Shown piece after piece: positions 6,804-13,620 of a DNA stretch of 14,762 nt. The notes beneath the pieces are model-generated. The model was not told the origin of the DNA. It saw only the letters and a list, made by a program, of their open reading frames with translations, and did no database searches. Within the stretch, counting starts at the first letter, position 1. Each line of letters opens with the position of its first letter. Source of the DNA: RHKX01 sp035759925 (GTDB lineage Bacteria > Actinomycetota > Thermoleophilia > Solirubrobacterales > 70-9); contig DASTTY010000099.1 in the NCBI GenBank assembly GCA_035759925.1, forward strand, positions 1 through 14,762, written 5' to 3'. The position numbers and the translations under genes were made by a program.

Positions 6804-7433
6804 ATGCGGGTCCTGATCGCCGACGACCACGGGATCGTCCGCTCGGGCCTGCGCAAGCTGCTCGAGAGCGAGGACGGGATCGAGGTCGTGGCCGAGGCCG
6901 GCGACGGTCGCGAGGCCCGCGATCGCGCGATCGCGGAGCGGCCCGACCTGGCGATCCTCGACGTCAAGATGCCGGGGATGGGCGGCCTCGAGGCGACGCG
7001 CGCGATCCGCGAGTCGGCCCCCGAGGTCTCGGTGCTGATGCTCTCGATGCACGACGAGGAGCGCTACCTGTTCGAAGCGCTGAAGGCGGGCGCCTCCGGC
7101 TACGTGCTGAAGCGCGCTGCCGACCGCGAGCTCATCGATGCGATCCGTGCGGTCGAACGGGGCGAGCCCTTCCTGACGCCGGAAGCCCAGCAAGCGCTGA
7201 TCCGCGACGTCCTCGACGGCGGCGAGAGCCGCGGCGAGGAGCTCACCCCGCGTGAGGAGGAGGTCGTCAAGCTCGTCGCCGAGGCGCACACGAACAAGGA
7301 GATCGCCGACATCCTCGGCCTCGCCGAGAAGACGGCCGAGAACCACCGGTCGAACGCGATGCGGAAGCTCGGGATGCGCGATCGCGTCGAGCTCGTCCGC
7401 TACGCGATCCGCCGCGGCCTGATCGAGCCGTAG
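6804..7433 (+). CDS. NarL/FixJ-family response regulator
   Basis: 209 residues. The receiver domain (1 to about 120) has the acidic pair Asp7-Asp8, phosphoacceptor Asp53 in LAILDVKMPGMGG, Ser81 in the switch position and Lys103 in GYVLKRA. A linker of about 25 residues leads to a LuxR-type helix-turn-helix (about 147-207) with ELTPREEEVVKLVAEAHTNK, the recognition segment KTAENHRSNAMRKLG and a C-terminal RRGLIEP. It should be the partner of the adjacent kinase and act as a DNA-binding transcription factor once phosphorylated. The 51-base gap contains no evident promoter, so co-transcription is likely. Its targets are not visible; the divergent htpX is the nearest candidate. Confidence 0.95.
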   Translation: MRVLIADDHGIVRSGLRKLLESEDGIEVVAEAGDGREARDRAIAERPDLAILDVKMPGMGGLEATRAIRESAPEVSVLMLSMHDEERYLFEALKAGASGYVLKRAADRELIDAIRAVERGEPFLTPEAQQALIRDVLDGGESRGEELTPREEEVVKLVAEAHTNKEIADILGLAEKTAENHRSNAMRKLGMRDRVELVRYAIRRGLIEP

Positions 7434-7494
7434 ACGCGGCGACCTCGCCGGCCGCTCATGCCGGCTCGCACCTTGCTTCAATCCGGGAGCATCC

Positions 7495-8163
7495 GTGATC
7501 CGGGATCCCGTGGCGGCCGCAGTCTCACACAAGCCCAGCCGACGAGAGCTGCGAGACGGCTCGGTGATCGAGCTGCGGGAGGTGCGGCCGACCGACAAGG
7601 ACGCGCTCGCGAGCGGCTTCGCCAGGCTCAGCCCCGAGTCCCGCTACCGGCGTTTCTTCTCGTCCCTCGACCACCTCTCGGCGGCCGACCTCGCCTACCT
7701 GACCGAGGTCGATCACCATGATCACGAGGCCGTGATCGCCTTCGATCCCGACGGCGGCACGGTCGGAGTCGCCCGCTATGTCCGCGGGGCCGAGCCCGAC
7801 ACCGCAGAGGTCGCGGTCGTGGTCGTCGACGATTGGCAGGGCAAGGGTGTCGGCACGGCGCTGCTCGAGCGGCTCACCGAGCGCGCCGTCGAGAACGGCA
7901 TCGAGCAGTTCGTCGCGCTGATCCTCCAGGAGAACGCCGAGGCGATCGAGCTGTTCCGCTCGATCGACGCCGAGGCCAACGAGCCGCGGCGAACGCCCGA
8001 CGGGTACCTGGAGCTCGTCATCGACGTGCCGCCCGGGCGCGTCCACGGCACGCCGCTCGGCCGGGCGCTGCGAACCGCCGCGGCCGGCCGGGTGGTGATC
8101 CATCCGTGGCGGCTGATGAAGGCACGCCTCCAGGCGCTTCAGCAAAACCGACCTGATCGCTAG
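7495..8163 (+). CDS. GNAT-family N-acetyltransferase
   Basis: 222 residues from a GTG at 7495 with GGGAG 5 bases upstream. The N-terminal region LRDGSVIELREVRP (19-32) followed by LSPESRYRRFF (45-55) is typical of the GNAT domain of bacterial protein-lysine acetyltransferases of the Pat type and relatives. The acetyl-CoA pyrophosphate loop is QGKGVG (115-120), after the strand AEVAVVVVDDW. The catalytic fold ends near residue 178. The last 40 or so residues are basic and Pro/Arg-rich with no recognised domain. There is no cyclic-nucleotide-binding or acyl-CoA synthetase-like fusion, so the substrate is open. It lies 61 bases after the response regulator, and its stop codon overlaps the -10 element of the next gene. 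Confidence 0.85.
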   Translation: MIRDPVAAAVSHKPSRRELRDGSVIELREVRPTDKDALASGFARLSPESRYRRFFSSLDHLSAADLAYLTEVDHHDHEAVIAFDPDGGTVGVARYVRGAEPDTAEVAVVVVDDWQGKGVGTALLERLTERAVENGIEQFVALILQENAEAIELFRSIDAEANEPRRTPDGYLELVIDVPPGRVHGTPLGRALRTAAAGRVVIHPWRLMKARLQALQQNRPDR

Positions 8164-8166
8164 GAT
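8138..8166 (+). promoter_or_regulatory. Leaderless promoter of the Rrf2-suf operon
   Basis: TAGGAT (8161-8166) matches the TAnnnT -10 pattern and lies 7 bases before the ATG at 8174, so the transcript would begin at or next to the start codon. A partial -35, TTCAGC (8138-8143), is placed with a 17-base spacer. The TAG of the -10 is also the stop codon of the acetyltransferase gene. No Shine-Dalgarno precedes the ATG, in agreement with a leaderless message. Confidence 0.6.
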
Positions 8167-8173
8167 TTGGTCC

Positions 8174-8644
8174 ATGCTGTTTTCGACCAAGGCCGAATAC
8201 GGGGTCCGACTGATGGTGGCGCTCGGTCGTCAGGGCGGTGAGCGCCCGGTCGCCCTCGCGGCGCTCGCCGACTCCGAGACCCTCCCGCTCTCCTACCTCG
8301 AGCACCTCGTAGCGAAGCTCCGCGACGCCGGTCTGGTCAGCTCACAACGCGGCGCCCACGGCGGCTACCGGCTCGCGGTACCGGCCGACGAGATCCGGAT
8401 GCTGGAGGTCGTCGAGGCCCTCGAGGGGCCGATCGCGCCGATGGACTGCTTCGTCGAGGGAGCCGACGGCAGAGTCCTCTGCTCGCACGAGGCCGACGGC
8501 GACGTCGCCTGCTCGACGAAGCTGCTCTGGACCCGGGTGCACGGCGGGATCACGCGGGCGCTGGCGGGGACCACGCTCGCCGAGCTGATCGAGTTCGAAA
8601 GCCGCGACCGGAACCTGAACACAGTCGCGGCCGGCGCCGCCTGA
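8174..8644 (+). CDS. Rrf2-family transcriptional regulator, probable iron-sulfur-sensing suf repressor
   Basis: 156 residues. The N-terminus FSTKAEYGVRLMVAL (3-17) and the winged helix with LPLSYLEHLVAKLRDAGLV (37-55) and RGAHGGYRLA (59-68) are hallmarks of the Rrf2/IscR family. Three cysteines, Cys92, Cys103 and Cys113, sit in the segment that binds an iron-sulfur cluster in IscR, NsrR and RsrR. Their spacing here (10 and 9 intervening residues) is wider than the IscR pattern as I recall it. It is the first gene of the suf block, 39 bases before sufC with no promoter between, so it probably senses cluster status and regulates its own operon. It belongs to the Rrf2 family rather than the ArsR/DtxR-like SufR type. 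The cluster-binding claim is inference from the cysteines and the context. Confidence 0.9.
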   Translation: MLFSTKAEYGVRLMVALGRQGGERPVALAALADSETLPLSYLEHLVAKLRDAGLVSSQRGAHGGYRLAVPADEIRMLEVVEALEGPIAPMDCFVEGADGRVLCSHEADGDVACSTKLLWTRVHGGITRALAGTTLAELIEFESRDRNLNTVAAGAA

Positions 8645-8674
8645 GCGCCGCCGCACACCGAACCGAAACGAACT

Positions 8675-8678
8675 GGAG
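8675..8678 (+). promoter_or_regulatory. Ribosome-binding site that selects the TTG start of sufC
   Basis: GGAG is followed by 5 bases and then TTG (8684). There is no ATG or GTG at a suitable distance that keeps the SufC N-terminus, so this site supports a TTG start. Confidence 0.6.
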
Positions 8679-8683
8679 TCGAA

Positions 8684-9448
8684 TTGGCTGATCTCGAGAT
8701 CAAGAACCTGCACGTGTCCGCCGAGGACAAGGAGATCCTCAAGGGCCTCGACCTCGAGGTCGGGCGCGGCGAGGTCCACGCGCTGATGGGACCGAACGGG
8801 TCCGGCAAGTCGACGCTCGCGAACTCGATCATGGGCCACCCCGGGCTCGAGGTGACCGACGGCACGATCAGCTTCGCCGGCGAGGATGTCACCGAAGCGG
8901 CGCCCGACGAGCGGTCGCGCGCCGGCCTGTTCATGGCCTTCCAGTACCCGGTCGCCGTCCCCGGTGTCACCGTCGCCAAGTACCTGCGGATGATCGTCAA
9001 CGCCAAGCGGGAGGCACAGGGCGAACCGGAGATCAAGCTCAAGGACTTCGCCCGGACGACCCAGGAGGCGATGGAGCTGATGGACATCCCCCGCGACTTC
9101 TCGAGCCGTTACCTCAACGACGGGTTCTCCGGAGGCGAGAAGAAGCGCATGGAGATGCTCCAGATGGCGCTGCTGAAGCCGCGGATCGCGGTCCTCGACG
9201 AGACCGACTCCGGCCTCGACATCGACGCGCTGCGAACCGTCGCCGATGGCGTCAACCGGTTCGCCGGACCGGACATGGGCGTCCTGATCATCACCCACTA
9301 TCAGCGGATCCTCCACATGGTCGAGCCCGACCGGGTCCACGTCATGTTCGAGGGCAGGATCGTCAAGGAGGGCGGGCCGGAGCTCGTCGGCGAGCTCGAG
9401 GAGAAGGGTTACGGCTGGATCAAGGAGGAGGTCGCGGCGGGAGCCTGA
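8684..9448 (+). CDS. sufC: SufC, ABC-type ATPase of the SUF iron-sulfur assembly complex
   Basis: 254 residues, the usual SufC length. Walker A is GPNGSGKS (36-43), the Q-loop glutamine is in AFQYPV (Gln87), the signature is FSGGEKKR (148-155), Walker B is IAVLDETD (168-175) with catalytic Glu173, the D-loop is SGLD (176-179) and the switch His is His205. The FSGGEKKR signature and LDETDSGLD are diagnostic of SufC among ABC ATPases. It powers the SufBC2D scaffold that builds clusters in the cytoplasm. The start is TTG, giving MADLEIKNLHV. It sits between the Rrf2 regulator and sufS, 16 bases before the latter. In the more familiar order sufB and sufD precede it; here sufB lies 4.5 kb downstream. 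Confidence 0.97.
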   Translation: MADLEIKNLHVSAEDKEILKGLDLEVGRGEVHALMGPNGSGKSTLANSIMGHPGLEVTDGTISFAGEDVTEAAPDERSRAGLFMAFQYPVAVPGVTVAKYLRMIVNAKREAQGEPEIKLKDFARTTQEAMELMDIPRDFSSRYLNDGFSGGEKKRMEMLQMALLKPRIAVLDETDSGLDIDALRTVADGVNRFAGPDMGVLIITHYQRILHMVEPDRVHVMFEGRIVKEGGPELVGELEEKGYGWIKEEVAAGA

Positions 9449-9464
9449 GCACCGCCGGCAGACG

Positions 9465-10733
9465 ATGGCCTCCAGCACCCCCGAAACCGTCGCACCGCAG
9501 TCCCAGGGACTCGACCTCGAGCGGATCCGCAACGCGTTCCCGACGCTGAGCAGGATGATCGGCGACGAGTCGCTCGTCTACCTCGATTCCGGCGCCAGCG
9601 CCCAGCGGGTCCTCGCCTCGATCGAGGCCGTCGACCGCTACGAGCGCCGCCATCACGCCAACGTCCACCGCGGATCGCACACCCTCTCCGCGGAGGCGAC
9701 CGACGCCTACGAAGGCGCCCGGGCGACGGTTGCCGACCACCTCGGAGCGCGCGACCGGCGCGAGGTCGTCTTCGTCCGCAACGCGACCGAGGCGATCAAC
9801 CTCGTCGCCCGGGCCTGGGGAGGCGCCAACGTCGGCGCCGGCGACCGGATCGTGCTCACCGAGATGGAGCACCACTCGAACATCGTCCCGTGGCAGCAGC
9901 TCGCCGCAGCGAGCGGCGCCGCGATCGACTGGGTCGGCGTCGACGACCGCGGCGAGCTGATCCGGGAGGAGCTCGAGGCGGCCCTCGCCCGCGAGCCGAA
10001 GCTCGTCGCGGTCACTCACATCTCGAACGTGCTCGGAACGCTCAACCCGATCGCGGAGATCGCCTCGATGGCGCACGACGCCGGCGCCCTGATCCTCGTC
10101 GACGGCGCCCAGGCGATGCCGAAGACGGCGATCGACGTCGCCGGGCTCGGCGTCGACTTCTACGCCGTCACCGGACACAAGGCCTACGGCCCGACCGGAA
10201 TCGGCGCGCTCTGGACCCGCCTCGGGCTGCTCCGCGAGATGCCGCCCTTCCTCGGCGGCGGTTCGATGATCCGCAAGGTCACGAAGGAGGGCTTCACGAG
10301 CGCCGATCCGCCCGCGAAGTTCGAGGCCGGCACCCCGGCGATCGCCCAGGCGATCGGGATGGCGGCAGCGACCCGCTGGCTCGACATGGTCGGGATGGAC
10401 TCGGTGCTCGCCCACGAGCGCGAGATCGCCGCCTACGCGCTCGAGCGGCTCGCCGAGGTGTCGGGCCTGCGCGTCTTCGGGCCACCCGCCTCGCCCGACC
10501 GGGTCGGCCCGGTCTCCTTCGAGGTCGACGGCATCCATCCCCACGACGTCGCGGAGATCCTCGACCGCCACGGGGTCGCCGTCCGCGCCGGCCATCACTG
10601 CGCGCAGCCGCTGATGCAGCGCCTCGGCGTCGCCGCGACCGCCCGGGCCAGCTTCGGCGTCTACACCACGACCGGGGAGATCGACCGCTTCATCGACGCG
10701 ATCGGCGATGCCCAGAAGGTCTTCGAGGTCTAG
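9465..10733 (+). CDS. sufS: SufS, group II cysteine desulfurase
   Basis: 422 residues, a class V aminotransferase-fold PLP enzyme. It has the N-terminal YLDSGASAQ stretch (39-47), NATEAINLVA (106-115), EMEHHSNIVPW (133-143), the PLP-binding Lys239 in AVTGHKAYGPTG and the catalytic Cys379 in VRAGHHCAQPLM. RAGHHCAQP without the long flexible loop is the group II (SufS) signature rather than IscS/NifS. It releases sulfur from cysteine as a protein persulfide and passes it to SufU. The sufU gene follows after 8 bases, matching the known SufS-SufU partnership. Translation from the ATG at 9465 gives a 15-20 residue polar leader before the conserved fold. Confidence 0.97.
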   Translation: MASSTPETVAPQSQGLDLERIRNAFPTLSRMIGDESLVYLDSGASAQRVLASIEAVDRYERRHHANVHRGSHTLSAEATDAYEGARATVADHLGARDRREVVFVRNATEAINLVARAWGGANVGAGDRIVLTEMEHHSNIVPWQQLAAASGAAIDWVGVDDRGELIREELEAALAREPKLVAVTHISNVLGTLNPIAEIASMAHDAGALILVDGAQAMPKTAIDVAGLGVDFYAVTGHKAYGPTGIGALWTRLGLLREMPPFLGGGSMIRKVTKEGFTSADPPAKFEAGTPAIAQAIGMAAATRWLDMVGMDSVLAHEREIAAYALERLAEVSGLRVFGPPASPDRVGPVSFEVDGIHPHDVAEILDRHGVAVRAGHHCAQPLMQRLGVAATARASFGVYTTTGEIDRFIDAIGDAQKVFEV

Positions 10734-10741
10734 ATCCAGCC

Positions 10742-11167
10742 ATGGACGAGCTCTACAGGGACCAGATCCTCGAGCACTACAAGCGGCCCCATCACTTCGG
10801 CCGGCTCGACGACTACGACCTCGACTTCGAGGACACGAACCCGTTCTGCGGCGACGAGCAGCACGTCTTCATCAAGCTCGATGACGACGGCCGGGTCAGC
10901 GAGGTCTCCTTCGAAGGACAGGGCTGCGCGATCTCGACGGCGGCGACGTCGCTTCTGACCGACGAGCTGATCGGCATGACCCGCGAGGAGCTGCTCCGGC
11001 TCCCGAAGGAGACGGTCCTCGAGCTGCTCGGGATCGAGATCTCGGCGACCCGGATGAAGTGCGCGATGCTCGGACTCAAGGTCATCAAGTCGGCGAGCCT
11101 CGGCGAGCCCGCCGACTGGGAGGACGAGGGCGAGGAAGGCGACCCGGCCGAGGCCGGGGTCGTCTAG
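10742..11167 (+). CDS. sufU: SufU, zinc-dependent sulfur acceptor of the SUF pathway, short form
   Basis: 141 residues from the ATG at 10742. The same frame is open far upstream, but that part is the Arg-rich antiframe of sufS. The N-terminus LYRDQILEHYKRPHHFG (4-20) is typical of SufU. Probable zinc ligands are Cys36 and Asp38 in NPFCGDE, Cys62 in GQGCAIS and Cys107 in RMKCAML. SufU takes persulfide from SufS by zinc-ligand exchange. Cys62 to Cys107 spans 45 residues, against 62 in Bacillus SufU (Cys66 to Cys128), so the characteristic SufU insertion is absent. Lys106 occupies the place where IscU has a histidine. The last 20 or so residues are strongly acidic. It could be described as IscU-like in length but SufU-like in residues; the sufS context favours SufU. 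A GAGGT 12 bases upstream is a weak ribosome-binding site. Confidence 0.92.
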   Translation: MDELYRDQILEHYKRPHHFGRLDDYDLDFEDTNPFCGDEQHVFIKLDDDGRVSEVSFEGQGCAISTAATSLLTDELIGMTREELLRLPKETVLELLGIEISATRMKCAMLGLKVIKSASLGEPADWEDEGEEGDPAEAGVV

Positions 11168-11186
11168 GAGATGGATTAGGCGTTGC

Positions 11187-11225
11187 GATGCGGATTTACC
11201 CTCGTGGAGAGGGCAAATCCGCATC
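11187..11225. terminator. 39-nt near-perfect hairpin between convergent sufU and sulfotransferase genes
   Basis: An 11-bp outer stem (GATGCGGATTT with AAATCCGCATC), one A-C mismatch and a 5-bp inner stem (CCCTC with GAGGG) close a 5-base loop GTGGA. It starts 19 bases after the sufU stop. There is no T-tract on either side, so it is either a non-canonical terminator acting on one or both strands, an mRNA 3' stabiliser or a dispersed palindrome. The pairing is read directly from the bases; the role is inference. Confidence 0.6.
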
Positions 11226-11258
11226 CGGCCTGGAATGGCGCTCGTTCGATCGCCGCCT

Positions 11259-11274
11259 GTGCTCCGCGGAGCAC
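11259..11274. terminator. 16-nt perfect palindrome, possible terminator for the minus-strand pair
   Basis: GTGCTCCGCGGAGCAC is self-complementary, giving a 6-bp stem with a CGCG loop, or a dimeric protein-binding site. It lies 13 bases downstream of the sulfotransferase stop as read on the minus strand. No T-tract follows. Confidence 0.35.
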
Positions 11275-11287
11275 TGCGGAGCCGCGA

Positions 11288-12130
11288 TCATCTGGCCCAG
11301 TCGGCGAAGCCGAGCGTCGCCATCGGTGCCTCGAGGCCGGCGCGGATCGCGGCGAGGTCGGCGTCCGCCAGCTCGCTCCGCCAGCGGCCGACCGAGCGGG
11401 CCGGGTCGCGGGACGTGGCGTGGACCCAGCGGAGCCGGAAATCGCCGTGGAGGCCGGCTGCGTCGAGGTCGACGCCGAGCCAGCCGGACAGCTCGGCCGC
11501 GACGGTCGCGGGCTCGTTGACGAGGTCGTCGTAGCGGACCACGCGCGCCTCCTCGCCCGCGAGGGCGGCGATCCAGCCGAGGCGCTCGCGCTGCCGCTCG
11601 ACGAAGCGGTCGAGGCGCTCGGGCCGGGGTCCGCTACCGCCGATCTCGGCGCTGCCGACGGCCCGGCTGAAGGCCTCGATCGAGACCCAGGTGTCGCGGG
11701 GATCGCGGAGCAGCGCGATCACCCGCGCGTCCGCGAACGGCGCCGGTTCGAGGCGGCGGACGTCGATCGCCTTCTCCGCGTACCAGCGCGGCGCCGGTCC
11801 CGCCGCGGCGAAGCGGGCCGCGCAGTGGCGGCTCCAGGCCGCCACCGGGTCGGGGGCGGCCAGCGCCCGCTGCAGGCTGTCGTCCTCGTAGGGGTAGCGG
11901 CCCTCGACGTGGACGCCGGCCGAGGTCGAGAGCAGCCGCAGCAGCGCGGTGCTGCCGTCGCGGCCGAAGTAGTCGATCAGGAGCGGCGCCGGGATCCGCC
12001 CGGCGGCGGGCGCGGCGGCGCCCGGCGGCGGTTCCGACGGCAGCGGCGCACGGCGCTCCGGGGTGAGGCGGCGACGCAGCGCCGCGAGACGCCGCCAGAC
12101 GATCGCCCGCGTCGTCGCGAGGTTCGGCAT
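11288..12130 (-). CDS. Sulfotransferase family protein (PAPS-dependent type)
   Basis: 280 residues. After an Arg/Pro/Ala-rich leader (1-47), the segment PLLIDYFGRDGSTALLRLL (49-67) matches the 5'-phosphosulfate-binding loop of sulfotransferases. VIALLRDPRDTWVS (137-150) matches the 3'-phosphate-binding region with Arg142 and Ser150, and RYDDLVNEPA (199-208) followed by SVGRWRSEL (246-254) matches the usual C-terminal pattern. The predicted reaction is sulfate transfer from PAPS to a carbohydrate or other acceptor; the acceptor is unknown. The leader lacks a signal peptide or clear membrane helix. The start codon abuts the stop of the glycosyltransferase (TAGATG on the minus strand), so the two are an operon. 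Together they suggest synthesis of a sulfated or otherwise decorated glycan. The pair lies inside the suf cluster on the opposite strand. Confidence 0.8.
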   Translation of the reverse strand: MPNLATTRAIVWRRLAALRRRLTPERRAPLPSEPPPGAAAPAAGRIPAPLLIDYFGRDGSTALLRLLSTSAGVHVEGRYPYEDDSLQRALAAPDPVAAWSRHCAARFAAAGPAPRWYAEKAIDVRRLEPAPFADARVIALLRDPRDTWVSIEAFSRAVGSAEIGGSGPRPERLDRFVERQRERLGWIAALAGEEARVVRYDDLVNEPATVAAELSGWLGVDLDAAGLHGDFRLRWVHATSRDPARSVGRWRSELADADLAAIRAGLEAPMATLGFADWAR

Positions 12131-13564
12131 CTACGTGCGTCCCCGTCCCCGCCGGCCGGCCAGCTTCCGCCAGAGGATCCCGCCGAAGACGGCACGCTCC
12201 CGCGCGAGGGTGTCGTTACGGCCGATCCAGGGCCGAAACGATCGGGCGAGCAGCCAGGTTGCGGCCCGCGGCGAGCGCTCGGCGGCGAGGAGCCGGTCGA
12301 TGTCGGCCAGATGGGGCCGCTGGATCCGCTCGCGGCCGATCCGGAGCTGGAGGATCGTGGCGAGCTGGCGGATCAGCAGGTAGCGGCCGATGTAGGCGGT
12401 ACGCCAGCCGGGGCTCCGCGAGGCGAGCCGGAGCCGGCGCGCGGCGCGGCGCAGACGAAGCCCCGCGGCGCCGAGCCTGCCCTCGGGCGGCGCCACCCAG
12501 TGCCCCTCCGCCTCGGTGACGGTCACCGACTCGTCATGGCGGACGTAGTCGTGGGTGGGGCGATCGAGGTACGTCAGCGGGCCGGTCGCCATCGCGCAGA
12601 GGGCGAGCCAGTGGTCGTGGTAGAGCTCCTGCCCGGTCCCCCCGGGGGGGAACGGCAGGGCCGTCTCCAGCAGCTCGCGGCGGAACAGCGACGCGGCGCC
12701 GGTGACGTTGTTGGTGATCAGCATCGAGGCCATGCTGTCGGGGTTGTTGCGGCGCTCGAAGAAGTAGGTGTCGGAGAGAATCGTTCCGTCGCCGCCGGCG
12801 ATCCGCACGTCGCTGTAGGCGAGCAGCGAGTCGGGCGCGGCGAGCAGGGCCGCGGCGAGCGCGTCGAGCTTGTCGGGATGCCAGCGATCGTCCTGATCGG
12901 CGAGCGAGATCAGCCCCGCCGATCGCGGCGCCATGCAGAGCGCCCGCTCGAAGTTGCGCAGGAACCCGAGCCGCTCCGGCGAGCGGCTGACGACGAACCG
13001 CGGATCGTCGCCGACCCGACGCTCGAGCTCGGCGAACGCCTCCGGCGAGGAGCAGTCGTCGCTGATCACGCAGATCCAGCTCTCCCAGGTCTGCGCGCGG
13101 ATCGAGTCGAGCTGGACGCGGAGGCGGTCGGGGGCGGGCTCGAACGTCGCCATGCAGATCGCGATCAGCGGCCTCTCGCCGGCCCCCGGCTCGGGGGCGG
13201 GCTCGGGCTGCCCCTCCTCGCCGGCGAGGAGGTGGACGCGCCCGAGCGCGAGCTCCTCCACCCCGCCGTCGACCGCCAGCTCGAGGGCTACGTCCGTCGC
13301 GGCCGGGGCGGTCCCCGCCGGGACCTCGACCAGCGACCACCAGAGGCTGCCGGCGCCGTAGGAGCGCTCCGGCGGCATCGAGCGGGCGTCGACCTCGCGG
13401 ACGCCGGCGCCGAAGCGGAGCCGGACGGATCCCGGGGGCGCCGGCCCGTCGAGCGTGCCGCCGAGGTGGAAGGCGGTGCCGGCGCCGACGCGGATCGGAT
13501 CGGGCGGCCGCAGGGTCAGCTCGGCGCGCGGTTGCGCGGGGTCCGGTTGCATGGCAGGCGCCAT
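12131..13564 (-). CDS. Family 2 glycosyltransferase with an extra N-terminal domain
   Basis: 477 residues. Residues about 12-115 are strand-rich (LTLRPPDPIRVGAGTAFHLGG near the start) and look like a beta-sandwich that I cannot name. A Pro/Glu/Gly linker (116-131) leads to a GT-A domain. It has ICMATFEPAPDRLRVQLDSI (136-155), ISDDCSSP (167-174), LGFLRNFERAL (199-209) and the metal/nucleotide motif LADQDDRWHPDK (221-232). TYFFERRNN (266-274) and HDHW (316-319, probable catalytic base region) follow. DQDDxW with LGFxxNFExAL is typical of GT2 rhamnosyltransferase-like enzymes. The C-terminal 120 residues are helical and Arg-rich, possibly for membrane association. The start could be at 13564 or 13552. 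The sulfotransferase gene follows with no gap. Donor and acceptor are unknown. Confidence 0.85.
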   Translation of the reverse strand: MAPAMQPDPAQPRAELTLRPPDPIRVGAGTAFHLGGTLDGPAPPGSVRLRFGAGVREVDARSMPPERSYGAGSLWWSLVEVPAGTAPAATDVALELAVDGGVEELALGRVHLLAGEEGQPEPAPEPGAGERPLIAICMATFEPAPDRLRVQLDSIRAQTWESWICVISDDCSSPEAFAELERRVGDDPRFVVSRSPERLGFLRNFERALCMAPRSAGLISLADQDDRWHPDKLDALAAALLAAPDSLLAYSDVRIAGGDGTILSDTYFFERRNNPDSMASMLITNNVTGAASLFRRELLETALPFPPGGTGQELYHDHWLALCAMATGPLTYLDRPTHDYVRHDESVTVTEAEGHWVAPPEGRLGAAGLRLRRAARRLRLASRSPGWRTAYIGRYLLIRQLATILQLRIGRERIQRPHLADIDRLLAAERSPRAATWLLARSFRPWIGRNDTLARERAVFGGILWRKLAGRRGRGRT

Positions 13565-13614
13565 TGTCGGGTACCGGACGGTGAGCGTGCTCGCGGGCCC
13601 GTCGACGGCATCGC

Positions 13615-13620
13615 TAAAAT
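13615..13620 (+). promoter_or_regulatory. Possible -10 element (TAAAAT) for the Rieske-sufB block
   Basis: TAAAAT lies 23 bases before the ATG at 13644, leaving a leader of about 17 bases. AGGGA (13635-13639) can serve as a ribosome-binding site. No -35 is recognisable 17 bases upstream. A promoter here would make sense because the antisense pair separates this block from the first suf block. Confidence 0.45.

Noticed and set aside
5697..7598. 633-codon minus-strand open frame
   Set aside because: It is antisense to the sensor kinase and response regulator and has no domain-like motifs; its composition is dominated by Arg, Asp, Leu and Gly.
8342..10598. Two long minus-strand open frames opposite Rrf2, sufC and sufS
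   Set aside because: They are antisense to well-supported suf genes and show only shadow composition.
9890..10741. Upstream extension of the SufU frame
   Set aside because: It is an Arg-rich frame inside sufS. SufU homology begins at the ATG at 10742.
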